This document shows positions 52,318 to 61,255 of a stretch of 64,000 nucleotides of DNA, in pieces. The stretch is taken from assembly GCA_949840885.1 (NCBI GenBank), contig CATKYJ010000007.1, positions 1-64,000 of the forward strand. Reading direction: 5' to 3'. Within the stretch, counting starts at the first letter, position 1; the number at the start of each line of letters is the position of its first letter. The position numbers and the translations under genes were made by a program. The DNA comes from an uncultured Acetatifactor sp. Its GTDB lineage: Bacteria; Bacillota; Clostridia; Lachnospirales; Lachnospiraceae. Below the pieces are notes generated by a model. It made no database searches. It saw nothing but the letters and a program-made list of their open reading frames with translations, and had not been told where the DNA came from.

Positions 52318-52681
52318 AGGGCGTAAGCTGCTGTTTTCTTGCCAAATACCGATCCGGTATAGTCAAAATATTGCTAGTATGTACCCGCTCTGTATTGCAG
52401 GCCAGTTTTCCGAAATCCATTTCTTCGATTTTGTGTTTCCTTCTGAACGCTGACGCTTCCTGCACCTTTGCGGAATTCGCTATCTTCCTGCCAAGATAAA
52501 CATCCTCCACGTCATGGCAGAACCATATAAGATCATATCTATTTTCTCTGCAATATTGCTTGATTTCATACAGTTCTTTTTTATGTCCGGCATCCTTTTC
52601 ATAGTCATCTGTATCGATGCAATAAATGATCCTCGTCTCCCCAATCGTGAATGCCTTGGTTTTCCAGATGATTTCTTTCAA
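52310..52681 (-). pseudogene. Truncated remnant of an RloB-like or unknown protein gene
   Basis: A 123-residue frame opening with TTG right after an in-frame TGA, with no ribosome site, so the N-terminal part is missing. The core RIIYCIDTDDYEKDAGHKKE and YDLIWFCHDVEDVYLGRKI has an acidic pattern like the Toprim-type RloB proteins found near restriction systems; I make this link from memory with low confidence. The stop overlaps the AraC end on the other strand. It marks the left edge of the accessory island. Confidence 0.5.
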
Positions 52682-52824
52682 TCAGATTCTAAAAAGTCTG
52701 TTGAAGAAAATTGTCTTTCAGCGTATACTGTTATCTGAAGTATATCCCTGTTTGACAGTCGTGCGCATCCCTTGATTCAATGGTAACAAAAGTCATATAC
52801 ATAATCTATAAAAAGGAGTTGATA

Positions 52825-53850
52825 ATGATGGCAAAATCTACATATATCCCGCCCGAGGATTGGACCCCGGAGCAGGTTCAGGCAAAATTACAGGACCTCA
52901 TTGCCCATGTAGAGCGTTTGAATGATGACTGGTGGGACAATGATTTAAAGGGACTCATCAATGTCCATGGCATCTTCTCCCCGGAGCTGGCCCGAGCAGC
53001 CCTGGAAAAAGAGGTATTTCGCCCCAGCGAAATCTACTACCATGCCCCGGAGGACGTGCGTGACGGCCTGATTGCCAAGCTGCTGGAAACGGAGGACTCC
53101 CGGACAGCGTCAAATCTGATGTGCTGTCTGGCCATGCAGGGAGATGATAAGGCGCTGGAGACACTCTTGGAGTTGGAGCATCACCCCCGCCCCTGGCGGG
53201 AGAAGTTGTATGTGGATCCCTCGGTGTACGCCCAGTGCGGCGGCTGGACCTTTGACAAGGCTGGGAAGCGGCGGCAGCTGAATTTCGACACCTGCTACCC
53301 TCTCATCAAGGGGAACCGGGTTCAGGACGGCGCCGTTCATATTTTCCGCCCCCGCAAGGATCGATGTCCGGAGTGCGGCGGCAGGCTGTCGGATTTCCTG
53401 GTGCTGGACGGTCGGGACCAGCGTCTGCGCTTTCTGGGGATAGACGGCATCTTCACCGCTACCGCCTGCCTTGGCTGCATTCCCTGGGCCAGCCCGTCCT
53501 ACTCCCGCTTCACCCTGGACGGAGGCAGTACTCCCATTTTTCCCTATGAGGGCGGCTGCGAGGAAGCTATGGAAGACGAGGACGTAGACCGGATGGGGGA
53601 CAACCCCTATGTGCTGGCCCAAGAACCGGTTCCCCTCTTCTATGGGGCCGACTGGAATGAAGTCAGCACCATTGGCGGCTTTCCTTTTTGGATCCAGGAC
53701 TGGGAATACACCCCCTGTCCTGACTGCGGCAGGCCCATGAAGTTCGTGGCCAAGCTTTCGTGGGAGATGCTGGACTTTATGGAGGGCAACTGCTATGTGG
53801 AAGTGTGCCCGGAGTGTCAGGTGGCCTCCATGCACCACCAACAGACCTGA
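52825..53850 (+). CDS. DUF1963-like protein with two CPxCG pairs
   Basis: A 341-residue protein; AAGGAG lies six bases before the ATG at 52825. The N-terminal ~130 residues are helical and HEAT-like (DGLIAKLLETEDSRTASNLM). The middle has DRCPECGGRLSDF; the C-terminus STIGGFPFWIQDWEYTPCPD followed by CGRPMKFVAKLSWEML, and VEVCPECQVASMHHQQT, fits the DUF1963/YwqG C-terminal pattern. Function unknown. It is followed by a strong terminator. Its GC content is normal, unlike the genes to its right. Confidence 0.75.
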   Translation: MMAKSTYIPPEDWTPEQVQAKLQDLIAHVERLNDDWWDNDLKGLINVHGIFSPELARAALEKEVFRPSEIYYHAPEDVRDGLIAKLLETEDSRTASNLMCCLAMQGDDKALETLLELEHHPRPWREKLYVDPSVYAQCGGWTFDKAGKRRQLNFDTCYPLIKGNRVQDGAVHIFRPRKDRCPECGGRLSDFLVLDGRDQRLRFLGIDGIFTATACLGCIPWASPSYSRFTLDGGSTPIFPYEGGCEEAMEDEDVDRMGDNPYVLAQEPVPLFYGADWNEVSTIGGFPFWIQDWEYTPCPDCGRPMKFVAKLSWEMLDFMEGNCYVEVCPECQVASMHHQQT

Positions 53851-53892
53851 CAGCACAAGAGTAAGCGAGGACTTAAATATTGGCAAAATAAC

Positions 53893-53935
53893 AGGGATGC
53901 GTCTCCAAGCTGGACGCATCCCTCGTTTTATGTTT
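53893..53935 (+). terminator. Strong terminator of the DUF1963-like gene
   Basis: AGGGATGCGTC and GACGCATCCCT form a perfect 11-bp stem (53893-53903 and 53913-53923), then CGTTTTATGTTTTAT. It separates this gene from the AT-rich island. Confidence 0.85.
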
Positions 53936-53982
53936 TATATTTACTTTCAAAGTTCTGGCTTTTCTAAACCAGAATAAGACAT

Positions 53983-55326
53983 TCATCGGAAATGGGAACT
54001 GGTCTGTACAAGCCGAATACCATACATTCCACTTATACAGATTTGTTTATCCAGAGATTGAAGTGCCTTATTCAAGTTCGTAAATAATCGCATATTATTG
54101 GGCTGATTACCTATTGCCTTTGTATCCATTATACAGGACAAATCCTGCTCTAAAGATATCTTTTCAATTTCAACAACAATTATCTTTCTATTGCCATAAA
54201 TGTTTATAACCTCCAGTTCAAACAGTTTGTCCAGCAAAATTTTCACGCTTTTAAAAAACATAGGCTCATATGACTTGCCTGCTTCTTCAAAAAGCAGATT
54301 TACCGATCCAGCCATCTTTTCTAATACTTTTTGAATAGAGTACGCATCTTGATAAATCTTTATATCCGGAACATACTCCCATACTTCTTTTGCTGTTTCG
54401 ATATATTTCCACTTTCCAAGAGCAACATCGTTTACCGTTTTCGCAATAATATTCAATTGATTGTCAATATGTTGCACACACGTACTAATATCAATTCGAT
54501 CCCACCAATAATGCTTAGTGGCTGATTCCAACATTTCATGAAGAGGTTCTGCTGTTTCTACACCCAATTCCTTTTTGTCCAGATAGACGCTCTCTCCAGA
54601 ACGCTTATATTCTCCTGGAAACCCCATTCCGAATCCTGTCAATACAATCCATACGGTTTTTGCAAACAAATATACATCCGACTTTTGATAGTCAATCTTA
54701 TCTGGATTCTCTATATTCCACATTTCCGGCGGTCGAATTGCTCTGGGTCCCATATCGTCATGTATATCTGTAATATGCCTTTCGGTCTCATCAATGTTTC
54801 GAACCAATCCGAAATCTGCCAGACATACTCTATTATTGTATACCAACAAATTTTTAGGCTTAATATCCCTATGCACAAGCCCTCTCTTATGTAACTGAAT
54901 AATACACTCTCCAACATCTCTCATATCCTTTAATTTTTCTTCTGTAGAACGTATTCCTTTGAAATTGTAAGTTAATGCTTTGGGCATCAAATACCATGCA
55001 AAATTTTGCTGCTCCTCCAAAAAATACGAAAAATCGTAAATTGGAATAATTCTATCAATCTCTTTCTGAATTTGATATACATATCTGATTTCTTTTTCAA
55101 AACGTTTTTCTCTTTTTTCTCGTTCTCGCTTTGAACGAGATCCATCTTTCAAAATTTTTGCCACGAAATCTTGTTTCTCAGGCAATTGTTTTTCAGTAGA
55201 AATTACTTCGACAGAAAATACCGTACCATTTCCTCCTCCACCGATATCTTTCACAAGTTTATATGTCCCAAACTTCCCCTTAATCACCATTCCAAGCTTA
55301 GGTTCTTTTCCCTCAATACTGCCCAT
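53983..55326 (-). CDS. Ser/Thr protein kinase, second gene of the unknown two-gene system
   Basis: A 447-residue kinase with all core motifs: Gly loop KDIGGGGNGTVFSVEV, VAIK-type Lys in DFVAKILKDG, catalytic loop GLVHRDIKPKNLLVYN near 149, DFG in VCLADFGLVRNI near 169, and an APE-like RPPEMWNIEN. Hence catalysis is expected. There is no membrane helix or PASTA domain, so it is not a PrkC-type cell-wall kinase. Residues ~290-447 form a helical tail of unknown family. It overlaps the preceding gene by 14 nt, with GGAGG six bases before the ATG; the two are translated as a pair. AT-rich compared with most of the window. Confidence 0.92.
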   Translation of the reverse strand: MGSIEGKEPKLGMVIKGKFGTYKLVKDIGGGGNGTVFSVEVISTEKQLPEKQDFVAKILKDGSRSKREREKREKRFEKEIRYVYQIQKEIDRIIPIYDFSYFLEEQQNFAWYLMPKALTYNFKGIRSTEEKLKDMRDVGECIIQLHKRGLVHRDIKPKNLLVYNNRVCLADFGLVRNIDETERHITDIHDDMGPRAIRPPEMWNIENPDKIDYQKSDVYLFAKTVWIVLTGFGMGFPGEYKRSGESVYLDKKELGVETAEPLHEMLESATKHYWWDRIDISTCVQHIDNQLNIIAKTVNDVALGKWKYIETAKEVWEYVPDIKIYQDAYSIQKVLEKMAGSVNLLFEEAGKSYEPMFFKSVKILLDKLFELEVINIYGNRKIIVVEIEKISLEQDLSCIMDTKAIGNQPNNMRLFTNLNKALQSLDKQICISGMYGIRLVQTSSHFR

Positions 55327-58300
55327 TTTCTGCCTCCATCCGCTCCCGTTCAGATTCTCTCTTATATCTGTCGGATAGACTATAAAATATCTTCGCAGTC
55401 TCAGGGTATCTAGGATTTAAATATTCCGCATTTGCTCTGAACGCTTCCTCTATACGCTTTTCTTCTTTTCCGGCAGACGGACTGAAGACCCCGCGTCTAT
55501 TAAAAACAGTGGATTCATAGCTGCTGCGCATTCTCTCATCAGAATAATCTTCTACAAGAGCCCTCACTGCCTCACATGGTTCATGTCCATCCCTTCCAAT
55601 TGGTGAAAACGAAAACAACCTGCCTATCATAGAGCCAAATAAACTGCTCTGGTCATTTTGTTCCAACAGGATCCTAAATTTTTCAATCCATTGCCGAAGT
55701 TTCTCCTCATCAACTTCCCCATTCTCTTCCGCCGGGCAAAAATGTGCCTTGTCATACACGGTGTACATGTTGTGCCAATATTGTTCATCTGGTTTACAAG
55801 CTTCTTTCGATTCATGATCTTTTTTATATAGACCTGCAACCAACTGAGCAAACAGTTCCGGTGTTTTCTTGATTATATGGTGAAAGCATTTCATGTTTTC
55901 CCACTCTAAGAGATTCATAAAAAGAATTTCTATCTGGGAAATTCTCAAACATTTTTCATCATCATGACGAAATTCTTTCTGCATAATTTCAAGAAATTTC
56001 TCTATGTAGTAGCCTGTCAACTGGTCATTCTGGGCATGAGGCATATTTTCAATCCCCTGCAAACATGCAAAAATATCCTGTGCACTTAATGGGCTTACAT
56101 GGTGCAGACGATACATATGCTGTAAAAAAACATCCAGACTTGAATATTTTTTGCTCTCATTTACAACCCAGCGGGCATTAACTTCTTTACAGGAGACCGG
56201 CAACTCCCAAAAGAGTCCTTTAATCCTATCAGGCGCACCAGAAATCAGAGGAATATTCTTCGTTGAAAACGCTTCTGCACGATAAATTCCTGCTATAATT
56301 TTATCCGAATAACCCAATTGATTTATCCTTGAAATGATACCAGGGTATAAGCTTACTTCTTCTCCAATCACACTTGACATATAATCAATTGCCATAGTAC
56401 TGGATGGCTGGGCTTTCAATAGAATCTCAAACGTCTCAAAATCCCATTTCCCCTCTTTCCAATACTTTGCCAAATAGCGTCCCAGGGAATTGTATTGTTC
56501 TTTACCGCAAAGTTCCGCCAATGTCCCTAACCGATAGCCCTTACTCTGAAACTCCATTAGCTTCTCTTGAATCAGTTTTTCCGTTGCACGACTATTACTT
56601 TCCACTTCTCCCTCTGTTTCATATGGCACCGGATGAAGCAATGGGTACTCTCTCTTTCCAAAAAATAAATACCCATACTCATATTCAACCTGACTAGTAT
56701 GAATCTCATCCAGCAAGTGCTCGTACTCCTGTAACCGTTTCTCCGGCATTGACCAGGAGGAAGAAGCAAAAAACCTATGTCTGTAAATCATTTCTAAAAT
56801 ATTGTTTTTGATACTTACAATCTCATAGTCATCCATTTGGGTCACTTCATACAGTAGCTTGTCGAATACGTTTATTTTTATCTCTGGTTCAAATGCATCA
56901 GTTGCTTTCAGCATTTTATTCCATCTCTCGACAGAAAAATCCATATTGTCCAAAAGAATCTTGATATAACCGATAGATACTGTCTGCATATCTCTGACAG
57001 TTACCTCTTCTTTCACGGTATAATCCCTATACTTAGGTACAGATAGCTCCCCTACCATACTTCCGCCATGATGTGGAATCGCTTCGTACAGATATGTCCA
57101 TGAATTGCTGCTCAACTTAATCGCCAGTTGCGCAGCCGTAATTTTCTCCTCTGGTGTTCTAATTGCTGAGAAATTATACCATGCGCAAAATACCTTTGCA
57201 AAAATATCTTTCGGTGCATTAGATTTGTACTCATAGTTGCGACTATCCAGTTCCAGCAGCCATCGTAGGCCAGCCCAAACAAACTCTTTCTGAACTAGCA
57301 AGCGTTCTATTCCCCATAGAATATTGATATATGCATTTCGGCCAAACAAAAAATCACTACTTTGATTCTCAAACAGATTCATAAGTCCCATTGGCTCGAC
57401 AAACTCTTTGCGCAATCTTTTCAGTACCGCTTTGGGAGATATCTCACACAAATCTGCCCAAAAATCAGAAATATATGACCATTTTTTTGCCGTGTCAATA
57501 AAATCCAATATCTTGCTAACTACCCTGTCCATTGCTGGCTGGCAGTCCTCCGCTTTCCTGTAGAATCCTTTCATGATCAGCGTCCTGACCATGCCCTTTC
57601 TAAGTGTTTCCGACCAGAACAGCTTTTCTCCCTTTATTTGAGCCAGCAGCTTTTCCTGCGCTGAATAGGTAAACAAATTTTCTGATTCATTCAGGACCTC
57701 CATAAAAATTTCTATAAACGTTTCCCACAACGGATCATCTAAAGATATATCCAGACATTCCCATGTGTTTTCGGTACTGGCCAGGCAATAAGATAGAGAA
57801 CGGTTTCCATAATTATTTTTGATGACATAAAGAAATGGATCCTCGCCTTTTGTATACGGTAAAATCTCTGTCAGAAAATCCTCATATTTTCCTCCATAAA
57901 GAGCTTCAACAATTAGTTTATCTCCCTCGATTTCCTCCCATTTTCCTAAAAGCAGACAGACCTTTTTCACCCTATCACTGATTCCGTTCATCCATTCTGG
58001 CTGCTTCAGATACTCTCCTCTAAACATGTGCTTTTTCATTGGAATATAAAGGCCATGAGTATCTGCAATCAGCGCATACGCTTTATCCCATTCCATTCCT
58101 GCTTCATGCAGACAACGTGATAAAGTATCCTGAGTCCTTGGTCTTAATTCAATGACATCCCGCGTATATGCGGGTGTATTTTCATTCAGCACAAAGATAT
58201 TGGTATTGTTTTCGATTGCCACAATTTCATCTGCATAAAACCATGGGATATATATATTGTTGTCACTGGAGATATCTTGTAACTTCTGCCAAGATTCCAG

Positions 58301-59047
58301 GCTTTTCACCACATAGACAGGCCTCTTTTCATTCAGCCTCCAAAGTTCGTTGAGAATACAGTAAATTATTTCCTCCCGGCACCGCCCCCTCACATAGACT
58401 ATCTCATCATATTTATGTTCTTCAAATGCCTCTTGAAAGCGTTCGTCATCCACTTCAAAAAACTCGATTCCTATGGATGGTTCAAGCGTACTTCGTCTAA
58501 GGGTAATGTCCATTTGTCCAGATGACTCGATTTTCATGTCCTGCTTTTGATATACAGCAATATCATTTGACATTTTATCCAGTTTTGCCCGCAATTCCTC
58601 ATAGCACGCTTGTTGTTCTTCTTTCCATTCCTGCAGGAAGTAATGCTCATATTTATCGGGAGCAACTATTTTTACCTGTTCCAATATCACATACATTATC
58701 CGCATGCAATAGGATTCCGCCAGTTCATGCTGGATCTCGTATTTCGCCATAAAATGCATCAACATTGTATATAATCGTTTTTTTAATTCATACCCATCTG
58801 TATTTTGCAAATTCCTGGCAATCTTTACCATATTTTCTTTTGCAAGGACAAGAGATAATTCATCAAAAAACTTTGCCGCCGTATTTTCATTTTCAATAAA
58901 GAACTCTCCAGTATCTACTAATATTTTCTTCCATTCATGAGCACTTTTCACATTCTTCAAAGTGCTTTCTCCCGCAGAAACTAAAAGATTCTGTACCTCT
59001 GCAGAACCTAAGTTAGATATATCTTTTAATAATTCAAGCATAAACAT
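55313..59047 (-). CDS. 1244-residue protein of unknown function, partner of the kinase
   Basis: A very large soluble protein. I chose the ATG at 59047, with AGAGGT six bases upstream; a TTG at 59065 overlaps the broken hsdS end. Residues 1-~165 are helical (SAAKFFDEL-type, KRLYTMLMHFMAKYEIQHEL) and end in a coiled segment. Residues ~190-350 resemble the layout of a STAND-type NTPase core, but the place of the P-loop reads VYVRGRCREEIIYC (about 217) without GK[ST], and the Walker-B place is IFVLNENTPAY (about 282). The rest (~350-1244) is helical and repeat-like. So it may be a scaffold or sensor without NTPase activity. No name can be given. AT-rich. Confidence 0.9.
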   Translation of the reverse strand: MFMLELLKDISNLGSAEVQNLLVSAGESTLKNVKSAHEWKKILVDTGEFFIENENTAAKFFDELSLVLAKENMVKIARNLQNTDGYELKKRLYTMLMHFMAKYEIQHELAESYCMRIMYVILEQVKIVAPDKYEHYFLQEWKEEQQACYEELRAKLDKMSNDIAVYQKQDMKIESSGQMDITLRRSTLEPSIGIEFFEVDDERFQEAFEEHKYDEIVYVRGRCREEIIYCILNELWRLNEKRPVYVVKSLESWQKLQDISSDNNIYIPWFYADEIVAIENNTNIFVLNENTPAYTRDVIELRPRTQDTLSRCLHEAGMEWDKAYALIADTHGLYIPMKKHMFRGEYLKQPEWMNGISDRVKKVCLLLGKWEEIEGDKLIVEALYGGKYEDFLTEILPYTKGEDPFLYVIKNNYGNRSLSYCLASTENTWECLDISLDDPLWETFIEIFMEVLNESENLFTYSAQEKLLAQIKGEKLFWSETLRKGMVRTLIMKGFYRKAEDCQPAMDRVVSKILDFIDTAKKWSYISDFWADLCEISPKAVLKRLRKEFVEPMGLMNLFENQSSDFLFGRNAYINILWGIERLLVQKEFVWAGLRWLLELDSRNYEYKSNAPKDIFAKVFCAWYNFSAIRTPEEKITAAQLAIKLSSNSWTYLYEAIPHHGGSMVGELSVPKYRDYTVKEEVTVRDMQTVSIGYIKILLDNMDFSVERWNKMLKATDAFEPEIKINVFDKLLYEVTQMDDYEIVSIKNNILEMIYRHRFFASSSWSMPEKRLQEYEHLLDEIHTSQVEYEYGYLFFGKREYPLLHPVPYETEGEVESNSRATEKLIQEKLMEFQSKGYRLGTLAELCGKEQYNSLGRYLAKYWKEGKWDFETFEILLKAQPSSTMAIDYMSSVIGEEVSLYPGIISRINQLGYSDKIIAGIYRAEAFSTKNIPLISGAPDRIKGLFWELPVSCKEVNARWVVNESKKYSSLDVFLQHMYRLHHVSPLSAQDIFACLQGIENMPHAQNDQLTGYYIEKFLEIMQKEFRHDDEKCLRISQIEILFMNLLEWENMKCFHHIIKKTPELFAQLVAGLYKKDHESKEACKPDEQYWHNMYTVYDKAHFCPAEENGEVDEEKLRQWIEKFRILLEQNDQSSLFGSMIGRLFSFSPIGRDGHEPCEAVRALVEDYSDERMRSSYESTVFNRRGVFSPSAGKEEKRIEEAFRANAEYLNPRYPETAKIFYSLSDRYKRESERERMEAENGQY

Positions 59048-59061
59048 GTGCTTACCTCTTT

Positions 59062-59458
59062 TCAATCCTTGAAACCGACTTGTCCGTTCATTAATAGCGG
59101 CAAAAGAACGGATATTTCTGATATTATTTTTTCAAAGTTATTAACTACAGATTCTTCTGGCAAAATTATCTTTACTTGTGGAACGATATTTTTTAATATT
59201 TGTGTAAATGTGAAGCCCCCCTAATAACTACAAATATACCGTTATATTCTGTAATGTATAGTAGGTAAACTCTGAACCAACTTTCTTGTTAGGAACAGTT
59301 GACTTAAAACCTTGATTAGTACCCACCTCATTTATTGCTATTCCAATACATCCTATTGGTGCCCTTGAAGTCAAAAGTACGGTTCCTCTATGCATCAGTT
59401 TTGTCGAGCTATTGCTTTCAAATTTGTATAATGTTCCACCTATCTTTTTGTACTTCAT
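59062..59458 (-). pseudogene. Broken type I restriction specificity gene (hsdS), C-terminal part
   Basis: The minus strand reads GTVLLTSRAPIGCIGIAINE then VGTNQGFKSTVPNKKVGSEF, a classic HsdS segment, up to a TAG stop near 59228. One base shifted, the frame continues with GFTFTQILKNIVPQVKIILP and SVLLPLLMNGQVGFKD, the normal HsdS ending, to a stop at 59062. So a stop codon plus a one-base shift, close to a run of six G, break the gene. The HsdS end overlaps the candidate start region of the 1244-residue protein gene, so that gene was placed right behind it. Confidence 0.8.
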
Positions 59459-59563
59459 AATCCAGAATTACCACTTCCACATCTTATATATTATCAGGAG
59501 AAGTGTTCCTCTATCTTGTCCTGATAGTTCTGTATTCCAGCTGTTCGCAAACACTTTTTGTAG

Positions 59564-59796
59564 CTAAAAAATAATGCAAAAAATGTTTATCAGCCTTACC
59601 ATCTTGAGAAATAACTTTCCCACATGTTGAATTGATACAAAGTAATTCCCTCTACAAAAGGGACAAATGTTGAATTTCCAAACAAACCAATTACCTGTTC
59701 TTTTAAAGACATTATTAAGTCTCCCTTTTTTAGAATAAACTCCTCTGGAATACCACCTCTTCGCTCGCCTGGTTGAATAAGCCATTGGTTTGGCAA
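59564..59796 (-). pseudogene. Small remnant upstream of the hsdS fragment
   Basis: In two overlapping minus frames, short peptides such as EEFILKKGDLIMSLKEQVIG and FVPFVEGITLYQFNMWESYF can be read. They may belong to the upstream part of the same broken hsdS gene, but I do not recognise them firmly. No complete gene is present between 59459 and 59876. Confidence 0.35.
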
Positions 59797-59875
59797 ATCA
59801 TTTTATTTCATCAAAAATCCCCCTATTTGAACAATGACTCGATTTGTGCCACATAGACCAGAGCTCTACTGAACA

Positions 59876-59906
59876 TAAAAGGGCAGTCAAAACAGTGACC
59901 TGCCCC
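59876..59906 (-). terminator. Terminator of the HD-domain gene
   Basis: On the minus strand GGGCAG(G)TCA ... TGACTGCCC closes a stem, followed by TTTTATG. It lies just behind the stop of the HD gene. Confidence 0.75.
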
Positions 59907-59912
59907 TGATAC

Positions 59913-60494
59913 CTACATCCCCATCTCCCGGTTCACGTCCTCCTCGCAGGACCGCATGGCCAGGATAGTCTTCTCCAATAGCTCGTCCAAGGTCCAGCCC
60001 AGCCGTTCTGCACCCTCCATGATCACCTCTCTGGAACAGCCCGCGGCGAACCGCTTGTCCTTGAACTTCTTTTTAAGACTTGAAAGCTCCATGTCCATGA
60101 CGCTCTTGGAGGGCCGCATCCTGGCCGCTGCCCCGATCAGGCCTGTGAGCTCGTCGCAGGCGAACAGAATCTTCTCCATGAGATGCCTGGGTTCCTGGTC
60201 GCTGCAGAGGCCGTACCCATGACTGCAGACAGAGTAAATCATCTCCTCGGATACCCCGGCCTCCCGCAGAAGCTCCGGCGCTTTCACACAGTGCTGCTCC
60301 GGATATAGCTCGAAATCAATATCGTGGAGCAGACCTGTGATGCCCCAGTATTCCTCCTCCGCCTCATATCCGTTCTCCCTAGCGAAATACCGCATGACTC
60401 CCTCCACGGTCAGTCCGTGCTGAATGTGAAAAGGCTCTTTATTGTACTTTTTGAGAAGCTCCAGCGCTTCCTGTCTTGACAAATTGCTGTTCAT
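59913..60494 (-). CDS. HD-domain hydrolase of unknown substrate
   Basis: A 193-residue protein. LTVEGVMRYFARENGYEAEE leads to ITGLLHDIDFELYPEQHCVK (HD motif) and later YSVCSHGYGLCSDQEP and ILFACDELTGLIGAAARMRP (the fourth-metal Asp region). It is a phosphohydrolase-type fold, probably acting on a nucleotide or phosphorylated metabolite. It precedes the phosphoesterase gene (60555-61175) in the reading direction only after a 60-nt gap; both may form a unit. Confidence 0.88.
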   Translation of the reverse strand: MNSNLSRQEALELLKKYNKEPFHIQHGLTVEGVMRYFARENGYEAEEEYWGITGLLHDIDFELYPEQHCVKAPELLREAGVSEEMIYSVCSHGYGLCSDQEPRHLMEKILFACDELTGLIGAAARMRPSKSVMDMELSSLKKKFKDKRFAAGCSREVIMEGAERLGWTLDELLEKTILAMRSCEEDVNREMGM

Positions 60495-60554
60495 CTTTAT
60501 CCCCCTTGGCGCGCCTCGGCACGCGTATCAATCAAAATTAACGGTCTTTATATT

Positions 60555-61175
60555 TTACCGAAGATATTCCTGCGGATTCTCGTCGTCCGTATCGATGACA
60601 CATCTCTCATACCCGTTGATCACATGGGTATCCAGATATTTGTCATACCGCTTGTGCTGTCTTCCGTATGACATGTGCACATGGCCGTGGAAAAAATACC
60701 TGGGATGATACTTTTCCATCAGGGTCTTAAAGACCTGAAACCCCTGATGGGGCAGATCCCGCCCGTCGTTTAACTCATAGGCGGGTGCATGGGTCACCAG
60801 AATGTCAAAGCCTCCCTTGCGAAACAGCCTGAACCGCAGCTTCCTGACCCGCCGCTTCATCTCGCTCTCCGTATACTGATGAGGCCCCGGCTTGTACCGC
60901 ATGGAACCGCCCAGTCCCAGAATGCGGAGTCCCTGATAGACATAGATCTGATCTTCAATGCAGATACAGCCCTCCGGAGGCACCTTTTCGTACTTCTTGT
61001 CATGATTGCCGTGCACATACAGCACGGGCGCATTGGAAAGGGTCACCAGAAAAGAAAGGTATCGCGGGTCCAAATCGCCGCAGGAAATGATAAGGTCAAT
61101 TCCCTCCACTTTGCTCTTTTCAAAATAATCCCACAGATATTTGGACTCCACGTCCGCGATTACCAAAATCTTCAT
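60555..61175 (-). CDS. Metallophosphoesterase
   Basis: A 206-residue calcineurin-like esterase. Metal motifs are VIADVESKYLWDYF (D near 8, in place of the usual DxH), SCGDLDPRYLSFL, VLYVHGNHDKKYE, THAPAYELNDG and FFHGHVHMSYGRQH. The missing His in the first motif is seen in other relatives. Substrate unknown. Confidence 0.9.
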   Translation of the reverse strand: MKILVIADVESKYLWDYFEKSKVEGIDLIISCGDLDPRYLSFLVTLSNAPVLYVHGNHDKKYEKVPPEGCICIEDQIYVYQGLRILGLGGSMRYKPGPHQYTESEMKRRVRKLRFRLFRKGGFDILVTHAPAYELNDGRDLPHQGFQVFKTLMEKYHPRYFFHGHVHMSYGRQHKRYDKYLDTHVINGYERCVIDTDDENPQEYLR

Positions 61176-61197
61176 GCCCTGTTCCCATTCCAGTCCT

Positions 61198-61225
61198 GCA
61201 GCACATGAAACGCTCCATGTGCTGC
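61198..61225. terminator. Bidirectional-type hairpin before the phosphoesterase
   Basis: GCAGCACATG and CATGTGCTGC form a perfect 10-bp stem with an 8-nt loop; ATTTTTAT follows on the plus strand and A-rich sequence precedes it on the minus strand. It lies between the BMP fusion gene and the phosphoesterase (both minus). It probably ends the BMP fusion transcript. Confidence 0.6.
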
Positions 61226-61255
61226 ATTTTTATACTCCGGAAAGCTTCCGCTCCC

